The translations under genes and the position numbers were made by a program. A stretch of 64,000 bases of DNA, from NCBI GenBank assembly GCA_039720395.1, contig JBBPBK010000067.1, positions 62,001-126,000 of the forward strand, given 5' to 3'. The number at the start of each line of letters is the position of its first letter. Position 1 is the first letter of the stretch. The notes beneath the pieces are model-generated. The model did no database searches, was not told where the DNA came from, and saw only the letters and a program-made list of their open reading frames with translations. Source of the stretch: Liquidambar formosana. Taxonomy: Eukaryota > Streptophyta > Magnoliopsida > Saxifragales > Altingiaceae. Positions 24,313 to 35,463 of this stretch are shown here, in pieces.

Positions 24313-25007
24313 CAAAATCTGCAAAAATCAGCATTTCCCATATTTTCTCCTTTACCTTATAGGGACCAAGCTCGATGCCAGCTACCTTGTGGCAGCTAGA
24401 AACCCTAGATACCTTGCGATTAAACCCTAAAACTCACCTATAAATACCCTGCTTTTCAACCTTGAAAGGGGACGGAATTTGCCTAAGCCTCCATCTCACT
24501 TTCCCTTAGTTTACCCAATCTTCCTCAGCCACCACCCCCGAAAAACCCTAAATCCAGAGCTGTGACTACGATAGGTCCAGAAGGAAGAACTCGTGGAGTG
24601 ATGGCAGCCGCCCAAACCTGAGGGTAACCATTCTCAATCCTTAATTTCGTTCTAGCATGATCATTTATGATATTGCATCTGATATATATATCATGTCATT
24701 TAATACTCATAATTAGGACATGTTCAGATCTAATCCGGCACTAATTTATTTGTGCATTTAAGGTTTGAAACGAATTTCTCATCCATTTCAAATGCGTAGG
24801 GCTGCATAAGATCTATCTGTTAACTCCGGCATTTTCTGCATATATTATCTCTCAATATTTAGATCTAGGATGCTATTATTGCTTTAAAAGCATGCTTAGA
24901 TGGTTTCTGTACACGTCCTGATCATTCATAGGGTCACACAAGCATGATAGTTGCATAATAAGCTTCGATTCGTATTTTTATATCGACTGCATACGTTTTG
25001 CATAAGG

Positions 25008-25070
25008 CATGCACGTACGTGCTTCGTATATGCACGTACGTGCTTCCCAGATGCTCGTACGTGCATGACC
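25008..25070. promoter_or_regulatory. Phased 21-bp ACGT dyad trio in B's transcribed region
   Basis: Three consecutive 21-bp units at 25008, 25029 and 25050, with cores GCACGTACGTGC, GCACGTACGTGC and GCTCGTACGTGC. They lie some 560 bp downstream of the TATA box, so probably inside the transcript. Confidence 0.72.
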
Positions 25071-25510
25071 TATTTTGGACAAATTAATCCTCGTTTTGCA
25101 GATTGTGTAAGTATGATTCAGCTCTATCAAATGCTCCTGTTTTCTGTGTATATATTTATTTATACTGTTTTATTTTGATTTCTTATCTCTTTCATCATTG
25201 TGTGCCATTATTGATTTCAATTGCATAAGTGCTTGAATAGCGGTCAAATTCAATTGAGTCCTTTCTAATTAAAGCCAATAAATATGTGTGGGGGCCAGAT
25301 TTTAACCGGGCGTAGATGGGTGCCTAACACCTTCCCATCCGCGTACCTTAGCTCCGAACCTTGATTCTTTTGGTAATGACAAGTTGGGCCCTTACTAGGG
25401 GTCAATCGGTTCCCGAGGCCAAAATCGGGTGGCGACTCCCTCTCCGCCCTAATCATCCGTGGTTAGTGGCGCACTCCCGAGCCGGCGTGGTCAGGACACG
25501 GCGCTCACAA

Positions 25511-25529
25511 TGGCGACTCCACTGGGGAC
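25511..25529 (+). promoter_or_regulatory. Primer binding site of element B
   Basis: TGGCGACTCCACTGGGGAC, one base inside the 5' LTR, the same site as in A and D. Confidence 0.8.
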
Positions 25530-26597
25530 TCAGAGCTTGACTCCAAAATATTTATTGGCTTTAATTAGTTAGGAGACTCAATTGGATGAAACCGAATTTG
25601 CACACACGCGCACAACATTTGGCACTTGTTGTCCCTCGATGGCAGTCTGATTAGAGACCCGGGTTCCATTTAGTTCCTATGGGCAACTCGATTCAGCACC
25701 ATCAACCCACGGCCTGTGCCACTAGCCTGTAATAAGCTAGTGAGTACGTTAATGGGTTGCTCTTTGAGCACCCTAGCCTGGGTGACCCTTGAAGGAGAAG
25801 TACCCCCAATTGACCGACCACACTAGTGTCCCCCGAGACCTTTGTATAGCCTTGCTTGAATGTATGTCATGTCGCATGTCATGTTGCATCCATATTCATT
25901 TGTATAGTGCGGGTATGGGACGAGGCCCACATTGTACATAAGCTTTCTAGTTTGAGCCCAATTGAGGGAAGATTGAGCGATGTTGTAATTGGACCTAGGC
26001 CAAAAAAAAAAAAAAAAAAAAAAAAAGTGATAAGCAAAATGATAAACAAAATGGGCCTAGAATCCAAATGAGGTGTGAGGTGTGTGCATGATGGGCTCAA
26101 ACAAAGAAAGTTGATGGACCATGTGGACTTATTAGAAGCAGGGGCAGACCACTGTGATGAATAAACACAACCCATCTAAAATTGAACATCGAAGTCCAAT
26201 ATCATTCTACCTAAGGCCTGATGAGTGAGAGATAAAATGAAGTGTGATCTTGTAATTGGACTAAGCCTATCCAAATGAGAATAATGAAATGGGCTTGGAT
26301 CCAAAGTGAGCATGTGAGATATGTGTGAACTTGTAACGGGCCAAAGGTAAATGATATCCGACTTTGTAATTGGCGTCTACCTATCATGGGTCCTTGGAAG
26401 ATCTAGTAAACATGACAAGGCCTATTGATGTGGTTTGACATGGATTGAGGATGTTTAATTGGACTTAGGCTAGGATGGAAGTCAAAGTTTGGGGACATGT
26501 ATTTATCATGCTCGATTTTGTTTCAGAAGATTCGGCCGGACAGCCACATCCCTAAGTTCATTTGGATTGATTCCCCTACCATTTCTAGAAAACAAGA
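25530..26597. other. Leader of element B
   Basis: No coding frame with a recognisable domain. It contains a poly(A) tract at about 25999-26026. The rest appears to be untranslated leader. Confidence 0.5.
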
Positions 26598-27197
26598 ATG
26601 ACTGATGCTACACTCATTGAGATGCTTGCTAAGTTAGAGGCAAGAATGAATCAATTAGAGAAGGTGAGGGAAGACAAAGTTGCATTCGCCGAGGCTTTTG
26701 CTAGGATGGAAGCACTTATTATGGAAATAAGAGTAAGTCAACTTAAGGAGGCGAATAAAAAAGAAAGAGCTGAGTTCTTAACCTCTTGGAAAGGGAAAAT
26801 CCCAATCCACTTCAATCGTGTATCGACTTCTCCTGGGATGAACCTCAAAAGGTCGTGCAGTGGTAGTCTTGCCAAGAGTAATAAAAAGATACAACCATGG
26901 GCTGGGAGCAACAATAGAAGTGGAGGTAACAAAAAAGCACAAGCAATGAGGAAGTTTGACAACCTGGGGATTACACTATCTGAGGCTTTCGCCGATTTGT
27001 CCATGAAGGGGTATCTAGAGGCTTTAGTACCACGACCATTGCCTAATCCACTACCTCCATTGTGGAAGCAAAATGAGTACTGCGCCTTTCATCAACGAAT
27101 TGGACACGAGACAAACAATTGCATGAGGTTGAAGCATGAAATCCAAGATTTGATTGATAGTGGGACGCTGCCAAAGCCAGAGATCCCTAGCAAGTAA
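26598..27197 (+). pseudogene. Internally deleted gag of element B
   Basis: An open frame of 199 codons. The N-terminal half is a charged, probably coiled segment (IEMLAKLEARMNQLEKVRED). The C-terminal part matches the end of Gag in A and D: PRPLPNPLPPLWKQNEYC, then the knuckle CAFHQRIGHETNNC and LKHEIQDLIDSG. The central Gag core (FDGTG to ALKWF in A) is missing, and the first zinc motif runs straight to a stop. I infer an internal deletion that keeps the frame. Whether this short protein is made or helps packaging is unknown. Confidence 0.75.
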
Positions 27198-27716
27198 TAT
27201 ATGCAAGCACCTAAGCATAAGGATGGGAAGTTAAGCCTACCTTTGGGACTGTCCGTTGACCTATCATTGAGTCTGTCCTTGATTTACTCTTTCGTCGATT
27301 GAGTCTTGATTTTCTTTTTCGTCTATTGAGTCCAATAAGTTATTGGGGTCCTCATGGGTGTGGTTCTTCTTTGGAATAAAACATTATCTCATTTATTCTG
27401 ATGTGTCTCCCAGTGATGAAATTTCATGAATGCAAAGCTTTCTTAATCTAGAAGAGATAATTAATGAAGATCAATAAAGGAAAGTGAAATCCATTGAAAT
27501 TCAAGCTATCTTAATTAACTTGCGCATTAATGGAGATCTTAAAAGATACAAATTGGTTCCACTTAGCCCACACCAGAATAAGGCAACTTTGCAACCTTCC
27601 CGCACAAGTCCAAGATATGCATGCCAAAGATGAATTGGGAGATTACACCATTATCCTTTCCATTTTGAACAATGGAGATCAAGATGAAGAGAGGCCATCG
27701 TTTCAGCTATCCTTTC

Positions 27717-27755
<39 letters not shown>

Positions 27756-28436
27756 TTTGCTAACCCCTTTGGGCCTAAATGATTTTTTCTTCTTCTAACA
27801 CTTTTGTCAAGGATTACCCCCTACACTAGAGGCAGATTTTGGAGAGTGATCTATCTGAAACAAGGGGCAAGATGTGCGTGGGAAGAAATGAAAAAAAAAT
27901 AATGAAAAAAAAAAAAAAAAAAAAAAAAGGGGGAAGCGAAAAGGATAAAAGAAAAAAAAAAAGAAATGGGGAAAGGAAGAGAATGAGAAAAGATGGGAGC
28001 GGAATAATAAGAATTCCAAAGAGTGGACATGTAATCCTTGACCAATAGGAACCCTTTGCAAATCATGTTTGAGCCTTAAAAATCCTTTCTTTCATGAGCT
28101 TAGCGCCTTAAGCCACATTACGGTCCATGAAAGTCCTCTTTGATTGATCAAAGTTGTTCGAATTTCGATGAACTACGCTTGGCTTGATCCCTCTCGGGTA
28201 CGTAGGCAACCTACAAAGGTGTAGCCACATCACTGAAAGGATATGAAAAAGTGCAGTCACATCATTAAGAGGACATGCGATCACACCAGTTGAGGTCCAC
28301 ACCAGGGGCATGAGCAAAGAGGATGATATGTTCAAGAGAATTGATTGTAGCACTCTACATCACCATGCTTTATGTAGAAAGAGGCCCACTAGGACGAAAA
28401 CCCGAAAGGGCGACCTAGGCAAAAGTTAGGGCGTGA

Positions 28437-28482
<46 letters not shown>

Positions 28483-29739
28483 AGGAAAAGAAAGAAAGGA
28501 AGATCGATTATTTGAACCAGGTGTGCTTCAGTCTTTGATTCAAGGGGCAACCGTCTTGTGGGGTCAATCTCATGGAGTACTAAATTTCTTCATTAATGCA
28601 AAAGTTGACCAAAGATGGTGAGATTTTATGGAAATAACTATCTCATCATTGATCCTCTTTAATTAACTAAGAAGGAGATAGGGAGCAATAACATGAATGA
28701 AGTGGAAATTAAAGGAAGATACAGTTGAAATAAATGAGATCAATGCTTAGGTCGCTTGTTCACTTCATCTGTGCCTCGGTTGAGTTTTCTAGTCATCTTA
28801 TCATTCGAGTCTCTTGTTTCCATTTCATGGTTTCTTCACAAACCCTACTAGTGCGATCCTGAAAAACTAAATAGTGGGTATGTGTACATATGTCATCCAC
28901 ATAGGTACAATTCTAGGGATACATATGGGTCTATACTTTGCCTCTCATCCGAAATGGTGTGTATTCTTTGGTGCACGTGTATCCGTCCTCATGAACTTTT
29001 TGAAGTAAGGTCTATCTCTGTCCCTTCTTCATGAGAATGTCATCATCGATTCTTGGGCATGGAATGTAAATCTTTAACCCACAGAGATCGACCACAACTC
29101 CATTCAGCAATACGAAATGTTGTCAGCAAGTGTGTTATATGAAGATGGTACTGATGGAGTGGATAAACATGTGTCCCCAAATTAAAGACTATCCTTCCTA
29201 AGTTGCGACTGATGGACTCACCTCCTTATAGGAACTTGCACATCTAACATCATCGTCGTCAATAAGTCCTAGTTCAGAATGGTGTTCCACTCCAGGCTAC
29301 CTTCAGCAAATAGATATCCTTGGTCTCCTCGTGAGTAAGGTTTATGAGAGATGGGATGGGAAAATGATTAGGGCATGCATCAACATTTATCATATCTGTG
29401 AGCTGACCTAATCAGTGCAGGTAAGCAAGAGAAAGAGAGAAGAATACTTGGAAGAATGGTATGTGCGGATGTTTACTGGAAGATCAGTGGCCAATGTTGA
29501 AACTCCCAAGCAAATCCTTACTTGCCCTAGGGGCATCTTCTCGAGAATCTTCTTACTCATTGCTCATACATTGATATATGGTATACATCATTTCATCCAT
29601 TCATGCATCATATCATGTGTGGTGTCATGCCTTCACTTGTCATGTTCACTAGTTGAGTTCTAGCTTGTCATGTTCCCCCAGGTCGTCTGTTTCGGATGGT
29701 CAAGTGGTCTACATCGAGTATTCTTGCCTCTATTACGAA
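27198..29739. other. Non-coding interior of element B with poly(A) tracts and post-pol spacer
   Basis: Long A tracts lie at 27718-27752, around 27900-27960 and at 28439-28480. Two short blocks match the spacer after pol in A and D: GGTACGTAGGCAACC (about 28198) and AAAGGGCGACCTAGGCAAAA (about 28405). This shows that B descends from an element with pol, now deleted. No pol coding remains. Confidence 0.7.
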
Positions 29740-31060
29740 ACTCCTTCCAGCAACCGTTTAGGTGAACTCCCCGAGCGTGTTCTGCCTACGATTCCCATTC
29801 CTGCAAAACCCTCTAGGTGAACTCCCCGAGTGTGTTCTACCTTCGAAAACTCCTTCCAGCAACCGTTTAGGTGAACTCCCCGAGTGTGTTCTACCTCTGA
29901 AGACCCCTTCCTGCAGTACTTTTAGGTGAACTCCCCGAGCGTGTTCTACCTTCGAAAACTCCTTCCAGCAACCCTTTAGGTGAACTCCCCGAGTGTGTTC
30001 TACCTCTGAAGACCCCTTCCTACAGTACTTTTAGGTGAACTCCCCGAGCGTGTTCTACCTTCGAAAACTCCTTCCAGTAACCCTTTAGGTGAACTCCCCG
30101 AGCGTGTTCTGCCTACGATTCCCATTCCTGCAAAACCCTCTAGGTGAACTCCCCGAGTGTGTTCTACCTTCGAAAACTCCTTCCAGCAACCGTTTAGGTG
30201 AACTCCCCGAGTGTGTTCTACCTCTGAAGACCCCTTCCTGCAGTACTTTTAGGTGAACTCCCCGAGCGTGTTCTACCTTCGAAAACTCCTTCCAGCAACC
30301 CTTTAGGTGAACTCCCCGAGTGTGTTCTACCTCTGAAGACCCCTTCCTACAGTACTTTTAGGTGAACTCCCCGAGCGTGTTCTACCTTCGAAAACTCCTT
30401 CCAGTAACCCTTTAGGTAAACTCCCCGAGCGTGTTCTGCCTACGATTCCCATTCCTGCAAAACCCTCTAGGTGAACTCCCTGAGTGTGTTCTACCTTCGA
30501 AAACTCCTTCCAGCAACCGTTTACGTGAACTCCCCGAGTGTGTTCTACCTCTGAAGACCCCTTCCTGCAGTACTTTTAGGTGAACTCCCCGAGCGTGTTC
30601 TACCTTCGAAAACTCCTTCCAGCAACCCTTTAGGTGAACTCCCCGAGTGTGTTCTACCTTTGAAGACCCCTTCCTACAGTACTTTTAGGTGAACTCCCTG
30701 AGCGTGTTCTACCTTCGAAAACTCCTTCCAGTAACCCTTTAGGTGAACTCCCCGAGTGTGTTCTACCTCTGATTACCCCTTTCAGCAATCCTTTAGGTAA
30801 ACTCCTCAAGTGTGTTCTACCACCGATTACTCCTTCCTACAATACTTTTAGGTGAACTCCCCGAGTGTGTTCTACCTCCGATTATCCCTTCCTGCAGTAC
30901 TTTTAGGTGAACTCCGAGTGTGTTTTTACCCCGAGTGTGTTCTTACCTCTGAAACCCTTTAGGTAGACGCCCCAAGTGTGTTCTTACCTCCGAAATCCTT
31001 TAGGTAGACGCCCCGAGTGTGTCCTTACCTTCGATTACTCCGATTATTATCCCTGTCATG
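29740..31060 (+). repeat. Tandem array 1 of element B, about 54.5-bp monomers in a 327-bp higher-order unit
   Basis: Monomers share AGGTGAACTCCCCGAG and GTGTTCTACC. Six monomer variants form a larger unit. The variant beginning GCCTACGATTCCC recurs at 29784, 30111 and 30438, exactly 327 bp apart. After about 30765 the monomers become irregular. No long open frame crosses the array. Confidence 0.92.
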
Positions 31061-31084
31061 TTCGATTGCTATGATTGTCATGTC

Positions 31085-31700
31085 CGATATTGTTTAGGGA
31101 AACACCCTGAGCGTGTTCTCCCTAAGGTATCCCCTACTCCGATGCTGTTTAGGGAAACACCCCGAGCGTGTTCTCCCTAAGGTATCCCCTACTCCGATGC
31201 TATTTAAGGAAACACCCCGAGCGTGTTCTCCCTAAGGTATCCCCTACTCCGATGCTGTTTAGGGAAACACCCTGAGCGTGTTCTCCCTAAGGTATCTCCT
31301 ACTCCGATGCTGTTTAGGGAAACACCCCGAGCGTGTTCTCCCTAAGGTATCCCCTACTCCGATGCTGTTTAAGGAAACACCCTGAGCGTGTTCTCCCTAA
31401 GGTATCTCCTACTCCGATGTTGTTTAGGGAAACACCCCGAGCGTGCTCTCCCTAAGGTATCCCCTCCTCCGATGCTGTTTAGGGAAACACCCCGAGCGTG
31501 TTCTCCCTAAGGTATCCCCTACTCCGATGCTGTTTAGGGAAACACCCCGAGCGTGTTCTCCCTAAGGTATCTCCTACTCCGATGCTGTTTAGGGAAACAC
31601 CCCGAGCGTGTTCTCTCTAAGGTATCCCCTCCTCCGATGCTGTTTAGGTATCCCATACTCCGATGCTGTGTGTTCTTTCCTAAGGTATCCCCTCCCATGT
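31085..31700 (+). repeat. Tandem array 2 of element B, 55-bp monomers
   Basis: About ten copies of a 55-bp unit starting GATGCTGTTTAGGGAAACAC and containing CCCCGAGCGTGTTCTCCCTA. It shares the core CCCCGAGCGTGTTCT with array 1, so both probably came from one ancestral monomer. The last copies are truncated. Confidence 0.92.
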
Positions 31701-31942
31701 TGCTTTTCGAAACCCTCCATTTGCCTTGGAGGAGGACCCATTTTTACACATGAACTACGGTTGGTCTGATCTCTAGAAAGAGTACGTAGGAAGTTAGGCA
31801 AAACCTAATCCGACCACGTTCATGCATTCTCACTCATTCATGCATTTGCATTCATTGCATGTTCACTCTTGGCTCTGGAAAGTCAGTCGGTTCAAAATGG
31901 TTTGTCTTCTGGTCTTCCGATTCCAATCACTTCGTGAATGAA

Positions 31943-31961
31943 ACCGAAAGAAGGGGCAAAC
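31943..31961 (+). promoter_or_regulatory. Polypurine tract of element B
   Basis: ACCGAAAGAAGGGGCAAAC directly before the 3' LTR start TGTTGACACC. It is the expected plus-strand primer. Confidence 0.75.
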
Positions 31962-33425
31962 TGTTGACACCCCATTTTGTACCTCCTGACATTTTGGACC
32001 ACCTTTAAGCCCAATGATGAAGGGTGGTGTCAAATAGAACTATACGAGTGAATCCTGAAGGACTAACGCGATCACAGCTCAAAATCAGCACAAAACCATA
32101 GCCCATGATCATACGTGCATACTTCATGCACGTACGTGCATCTCCCATGCTCGTACGTGCATCACCCAAAAGCGATCACCATAGCCCATGATCATACGTG
32201 CATCTCCCATGCTCGTACGTGCATCACCCAAAATCTGCAAAAATCAGCATTTCCCATATTTTCTCCTTTACCTTATAGGGACCAAGCTCGATGCCAGCTA
32301 CCTTGTGGCGGCTAGAAACCCTAGATACCTTGCGATTAAACCCTAAAACTCACCTATAAATACCCTGCTTTTCAACCTTGAAAGGGGACGGAATTTGCCT
32401 AAGCCTCCATCTCACTTTCCCTTAGTTTACCCAATCTTCCTCAGCCACCACCCCCGAAAAACCCTAAATCCAGAGCTGTGACTACGATAGGTCCAGAAGG
32501 AAGAACTCGTGGAGTGATGGCAGCCGCCCAAACCTGAGGGTAACCATTCTCAATCCTTAATTTCGTTCTAGCATGATCATTTATGATATTGCATCTGATA
32601 TATATATCATGTCATTTAATACTCATAATTAGGACATGTTCAGATCTAATCCGGCATTAATTTATTTGTGCATTTAAGGTTTGAAACGAATTTCTCATCC
32701 ATTTCAAATGCGTAGGGCTGCATAAGATCTATCTGTTAACTCCGGCATTTTCTGCATATATTATCTCTCAATATTTAGATCTAGGATGCTATTATTGCTT
32801 TAAAAGCATGCTTAGATGGTTTCTGTACACGTCCTGATCATTCATAGGGTCACACAAGCATGATAGTTGCATAATAAGCTTCGATTCGTATTTTTATATC
32901 GACTGCATACGTTTTGCATAAGGCATGCACGTACGTGCTTCGTATATGCACGTACGTGCTTCCCAGATGCTCGTACGTGCATGACCTATTTTGGACAAAT
33001 TAATCCTCGTTTTGCAGATTGTGTAAGTATGATTCAGCTCTATCAAATGCTCCTGTTTTCTGTGTATATATTTATTTATACTGTTTTATTTTGATTTCTT
33101 ATCTCTTTCATCATTGTGTGCCATTATTGATTTCAATTGCATAAGTGCTTGAATAGCGGTCAAATTCAATTGAGTCCTTTCTAATTAAAGCCAATAAATA
33201 TGTGTGGGGGCCGGATTTTAACCGGGCGTAGATGGGTGCCTAACACCTTCCCATCCGCGTACCTTAGCTCCGAACCTTGATTCTTTTGGTAATGACAAGT
33301 TGGGCCCTTACTAGGGGTCAATCGGTTCCCGAGGCCAAAATCGGGTGGCGACTCCCTCTCCGCCCTAATCATCCGTGGTTAGTGGCGTACTCCCGAGCCG
33401 GCGTGGTCAGGACACGGCGCTCACA
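31962..33425 (+). repeat. Element B 3' LTR
   Basis: Nearly identical to the 5' LTR. It lacks one 21-bp unit, so the second dyad trio is reduced to two units (32188-32229). The first trio is at 32104-32166 and the transcribed trio at 32924-32986. Four base differences are seen by eye, near 32309, 32656, 33212 and 33388. Confidence 0.92.
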
Positions 33426-33430
33426 GTGAA

Positions 33431-35463
33431 GGAAACCTCTAATTAAACCATAGGATCATATTAAAAATTAACCCTAGATAGGGAGAAGAGAAAGGATAAG
33501 GAAGAGAGGTGAATTGGGGCACCTTCATACCCACTTACCTGAGCGCAATTACTCCAAGCATTAGCCATTTCAGACATGAGTAGCCCTATTTGCCATAGGA
33601 CGATTACCACACCTATTTGCACCCTTACAAGTGCTCAAAACCATGCAAACACAATGATATGCAAATCTGGACAGAATAGTATCATGGCCTAAAATCATGC
33701 ACTAAACATGCCAAACAGCAAAAACAGCAAACTTTCATAAGCCCTAACACAATCCTAGAACCATACCATGCATAAAAACCCTAAAACATACTAACATGCA
33801 TGCAAATTCATATTTACTCCATATGAAAAACATACATAGCAAACATGAAGAAAAACCAATGAAAAGACCTACTTTAACATGCTGTATAAAAACAAACACA
33901 AAACAAAGACTCTAAAACCCTAAACTCACAAATATGCTTGAAAACATACAAAACCAACTCTAAACATGCTAAAATAAACCTAAACAGAACCTAAACCATG
34001 CATATTAATTAACTAAAGCAATAAAACATGACAATAAACCTAAGACTAACATGCAATAACACTAATCCTAGCATAAGGACAATAGGAGCACAAGAATCAC
34101 ACCTACGCTTAAAAACCTAAAGAACAGCCCTAAAGCATGCTAAAATTATGATAAACAGTAGATATTCCATGTATATTAACTAGCTAGAGTGTTAGTACAT
34201 GATAAAAAAGCTACCTTTAACATGCAATAGGCCTATCCTATATTAAAACCCATATTCAGCATAAGAAGGAATAAGGCATACCTTAGAAAGAGACTTCCTT
34301 GCTGCTGTAGAGACTCTCTCTTCCTCTTATGGATGACTTGAACCAATGTTCTTCAAGGCTACAGCAAGAACTCCGGCTCTCCTTCAAGTCTCTCTCTCTT
34401 ATTCTCTCTCAAACACTCAAGTTTTAATGCATAAAGTGGCTCCTCTTGTGCTGAAGCATAGGGGGGTATTTATAGAGTTTAATTAGGATTAACCAATGGC
34501 TGGGATTAAAACCCTAAAAATTAATCCAAGGGCTATTAGAGACCTCCTTGGGGCTTAAGTAACTCAGAAGTTACCAAAAAATAGAAGGAAACTCGTCCAA
34601 AAGAGCCCAAATACGTCAAAATAGGCAAGAGTCCGCTTCAGCAAGGAGTTAGAGTGAAAATAGGAAAGTGGTCTCGGGTGACCACCAGGGCCTGGGCGGC
34701 TAGCCACCTGGGCCCAGGCGGCTAGCCGCCCGGGGCTGGGTGGTCACCCGAGCCCACTCCGGATTTTTGCCTATTTTTGACTCCTAATGCTTCTAGAAGT
34801 GTTTCAGGGGCCAAATGAACTCCGATTTTGATGAAACAAAAGCCAAAACGACCGTGTTTCGATGAGGAATATGTTTTTGAACATTTTAGGATGAAAACCA
34901 CTAACCATGGGGGCATGGTTAGGTTTGAATCAAGGTGGTTAACCACTATGCTCTACCTTTGCTAAGCATAGGCATGCACATAGGGTCAAACCAAACACTT
35001 TCCATATCAAAATTGAACTTCATAAAACACTTTTGGGAGTAAAATGATGACTAATGAAAGTCAATTTGAAAAGATTTGGTTGATAATTGTGAGTCAATTA
35101 GAGCTAACCCAAGGAAGGGTCAATTAACCAACTTGAACTACATCGAGCCATTTTAATCCCGAGCCATTGATTTATCAAATTGACACTAGAAATACCTCTT
35201 ATGCATCCATATGAACTCCAATTGACAATTTGGAGATCATTTCAAGGTCAAATGAAAAGTTTGAGACTTAAAAGACGATTATGCCCCTCAAGTCACAAAA
35301 GCTCTTATTATCCCTCAAGATCAACTCCAATTTGAACCAAAATTCATATCCATTGTCCTTGTGACTCTAGAAAACTAATGCAAGTGACTAGACTTAAAAA
35401 CAAAACAAAGACATGCATGAAATGATGAGCCCTAGTAAGGTGGTGCAAAAATGGGGTGTGACA
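33431..35463 (-). repeat. Element A 5' LTR, distal part
   Basis: Continues the LTR that was cut at 24024. On the minus strand it starts TGTCACACCCCATTTTTGCA at 35463. The TATA box reads CTCTATAAATACC on the minus strand (about 34465-34478), with the 80-bp module (34673-34752) upstream of it. Confidence 0.9.
34673..34752. promoter_or_regulatory. 80-bp four-dyad module, copy 2 (GC form, in LTR A)
   Basis: Same four 14-bp dyads at 22-bp spacing as copy 1. Dyad 2 is GGCGGCTAGCCACC and dyad 3 is GGCGGCTAGCCGCC. It lies about 200 bp upstream of the LTR TATA box when read on the minus strand. Confidence 0.75.

Larger units (their letters stand above)
24025..25509 (+). repeat. Element B 5' LTR
   Basis: Begins TGTTGACACCCC and ends GCGCTCACA. 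The TATA box CTATAAATA is at 24438-24446. Upstream are two trios of 21-bp dyad units (24168-24230, 24250-24312) and downstream a third trio (25008-25070). A small hairpin (25315-25339, GATGGG and CCCATC) corresponds in position to the U5 hairpins of A and D. Confidence 0.92.
24025..33425 (+). mobile_element. Element B: non-autonomous, Tat/Ogre-related LTR retrotransposon
   Basis: Flanked by the 5-bp duplication GTGAA (24020-24024 and 33426-33430), it lies inside element A's LTR. LTRs are 24025-25509 and 31962-33425. The primer site (25511) and polypurine tract (near 31945) are present. The inside holds only a shortened gag, the spacer that follows pol in A and D, several poly(A) tracts and two tandem arrays. 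No protease, RT or integrase is visible, so it must use proteins from another element. The LTRs differ by one 21-bp unit and about four substitutions by eye, so it is the youngest datable insertion here. Confidence 0.92.
12056..35463 (-). mobile_element. Element A: Tat/Ogre-like Ty3-gypsy retrotransposon, nested in D's 3' LTR
   Basis: Read on the minus strand: 5' LTR (35463 back to 23346, interrupted by element B), primer site, Gag, protease, intron, RT, two RNase H domains, integrase, then two antisense genes. Its 3' LTR is beyond the CACTA insertion and outside the window. It starts at 35463, where the sequence of D's LTR begins again; the flanking bases GGGGA (35464-35468) are a candidate target duplication. 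Dual RNase H, the intron between protease and RT, the G-patch segment and the antisense extra genes are features known from the Tat/Ogre clade. It is no longer autonomous: gag, protease and pol each contain stops. Confidence 0.85.

Noticed and set aside
24951..25178. Small gene in the LTR of element B (also at 32867-33094)
   Set aside because: The open frame comes from the 21-bp dyad units and occurs identically in both LTRs; no domain or start context supports coding.
27839..28066. Lysine- or phenylalanine-rich small proteins
   Set aside because: They are translations of poly(A)-rich tracts on either strand.
29740..31700. Repetitive protein-coding gene
   Set aside because: Monomers of 54-55 bp do not keep a frame and no long open frame crosses the arrays.
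34722..34946. Small minus-strand frames crossing the 80-bp module (also at 36516, 49864 and 59072)
   Set aside because: They recur only because the LTRs recur, and no recognisable domain is present. I treat the region as promoter DNA, though the repeated frame after the module could be re-examined with expression data.
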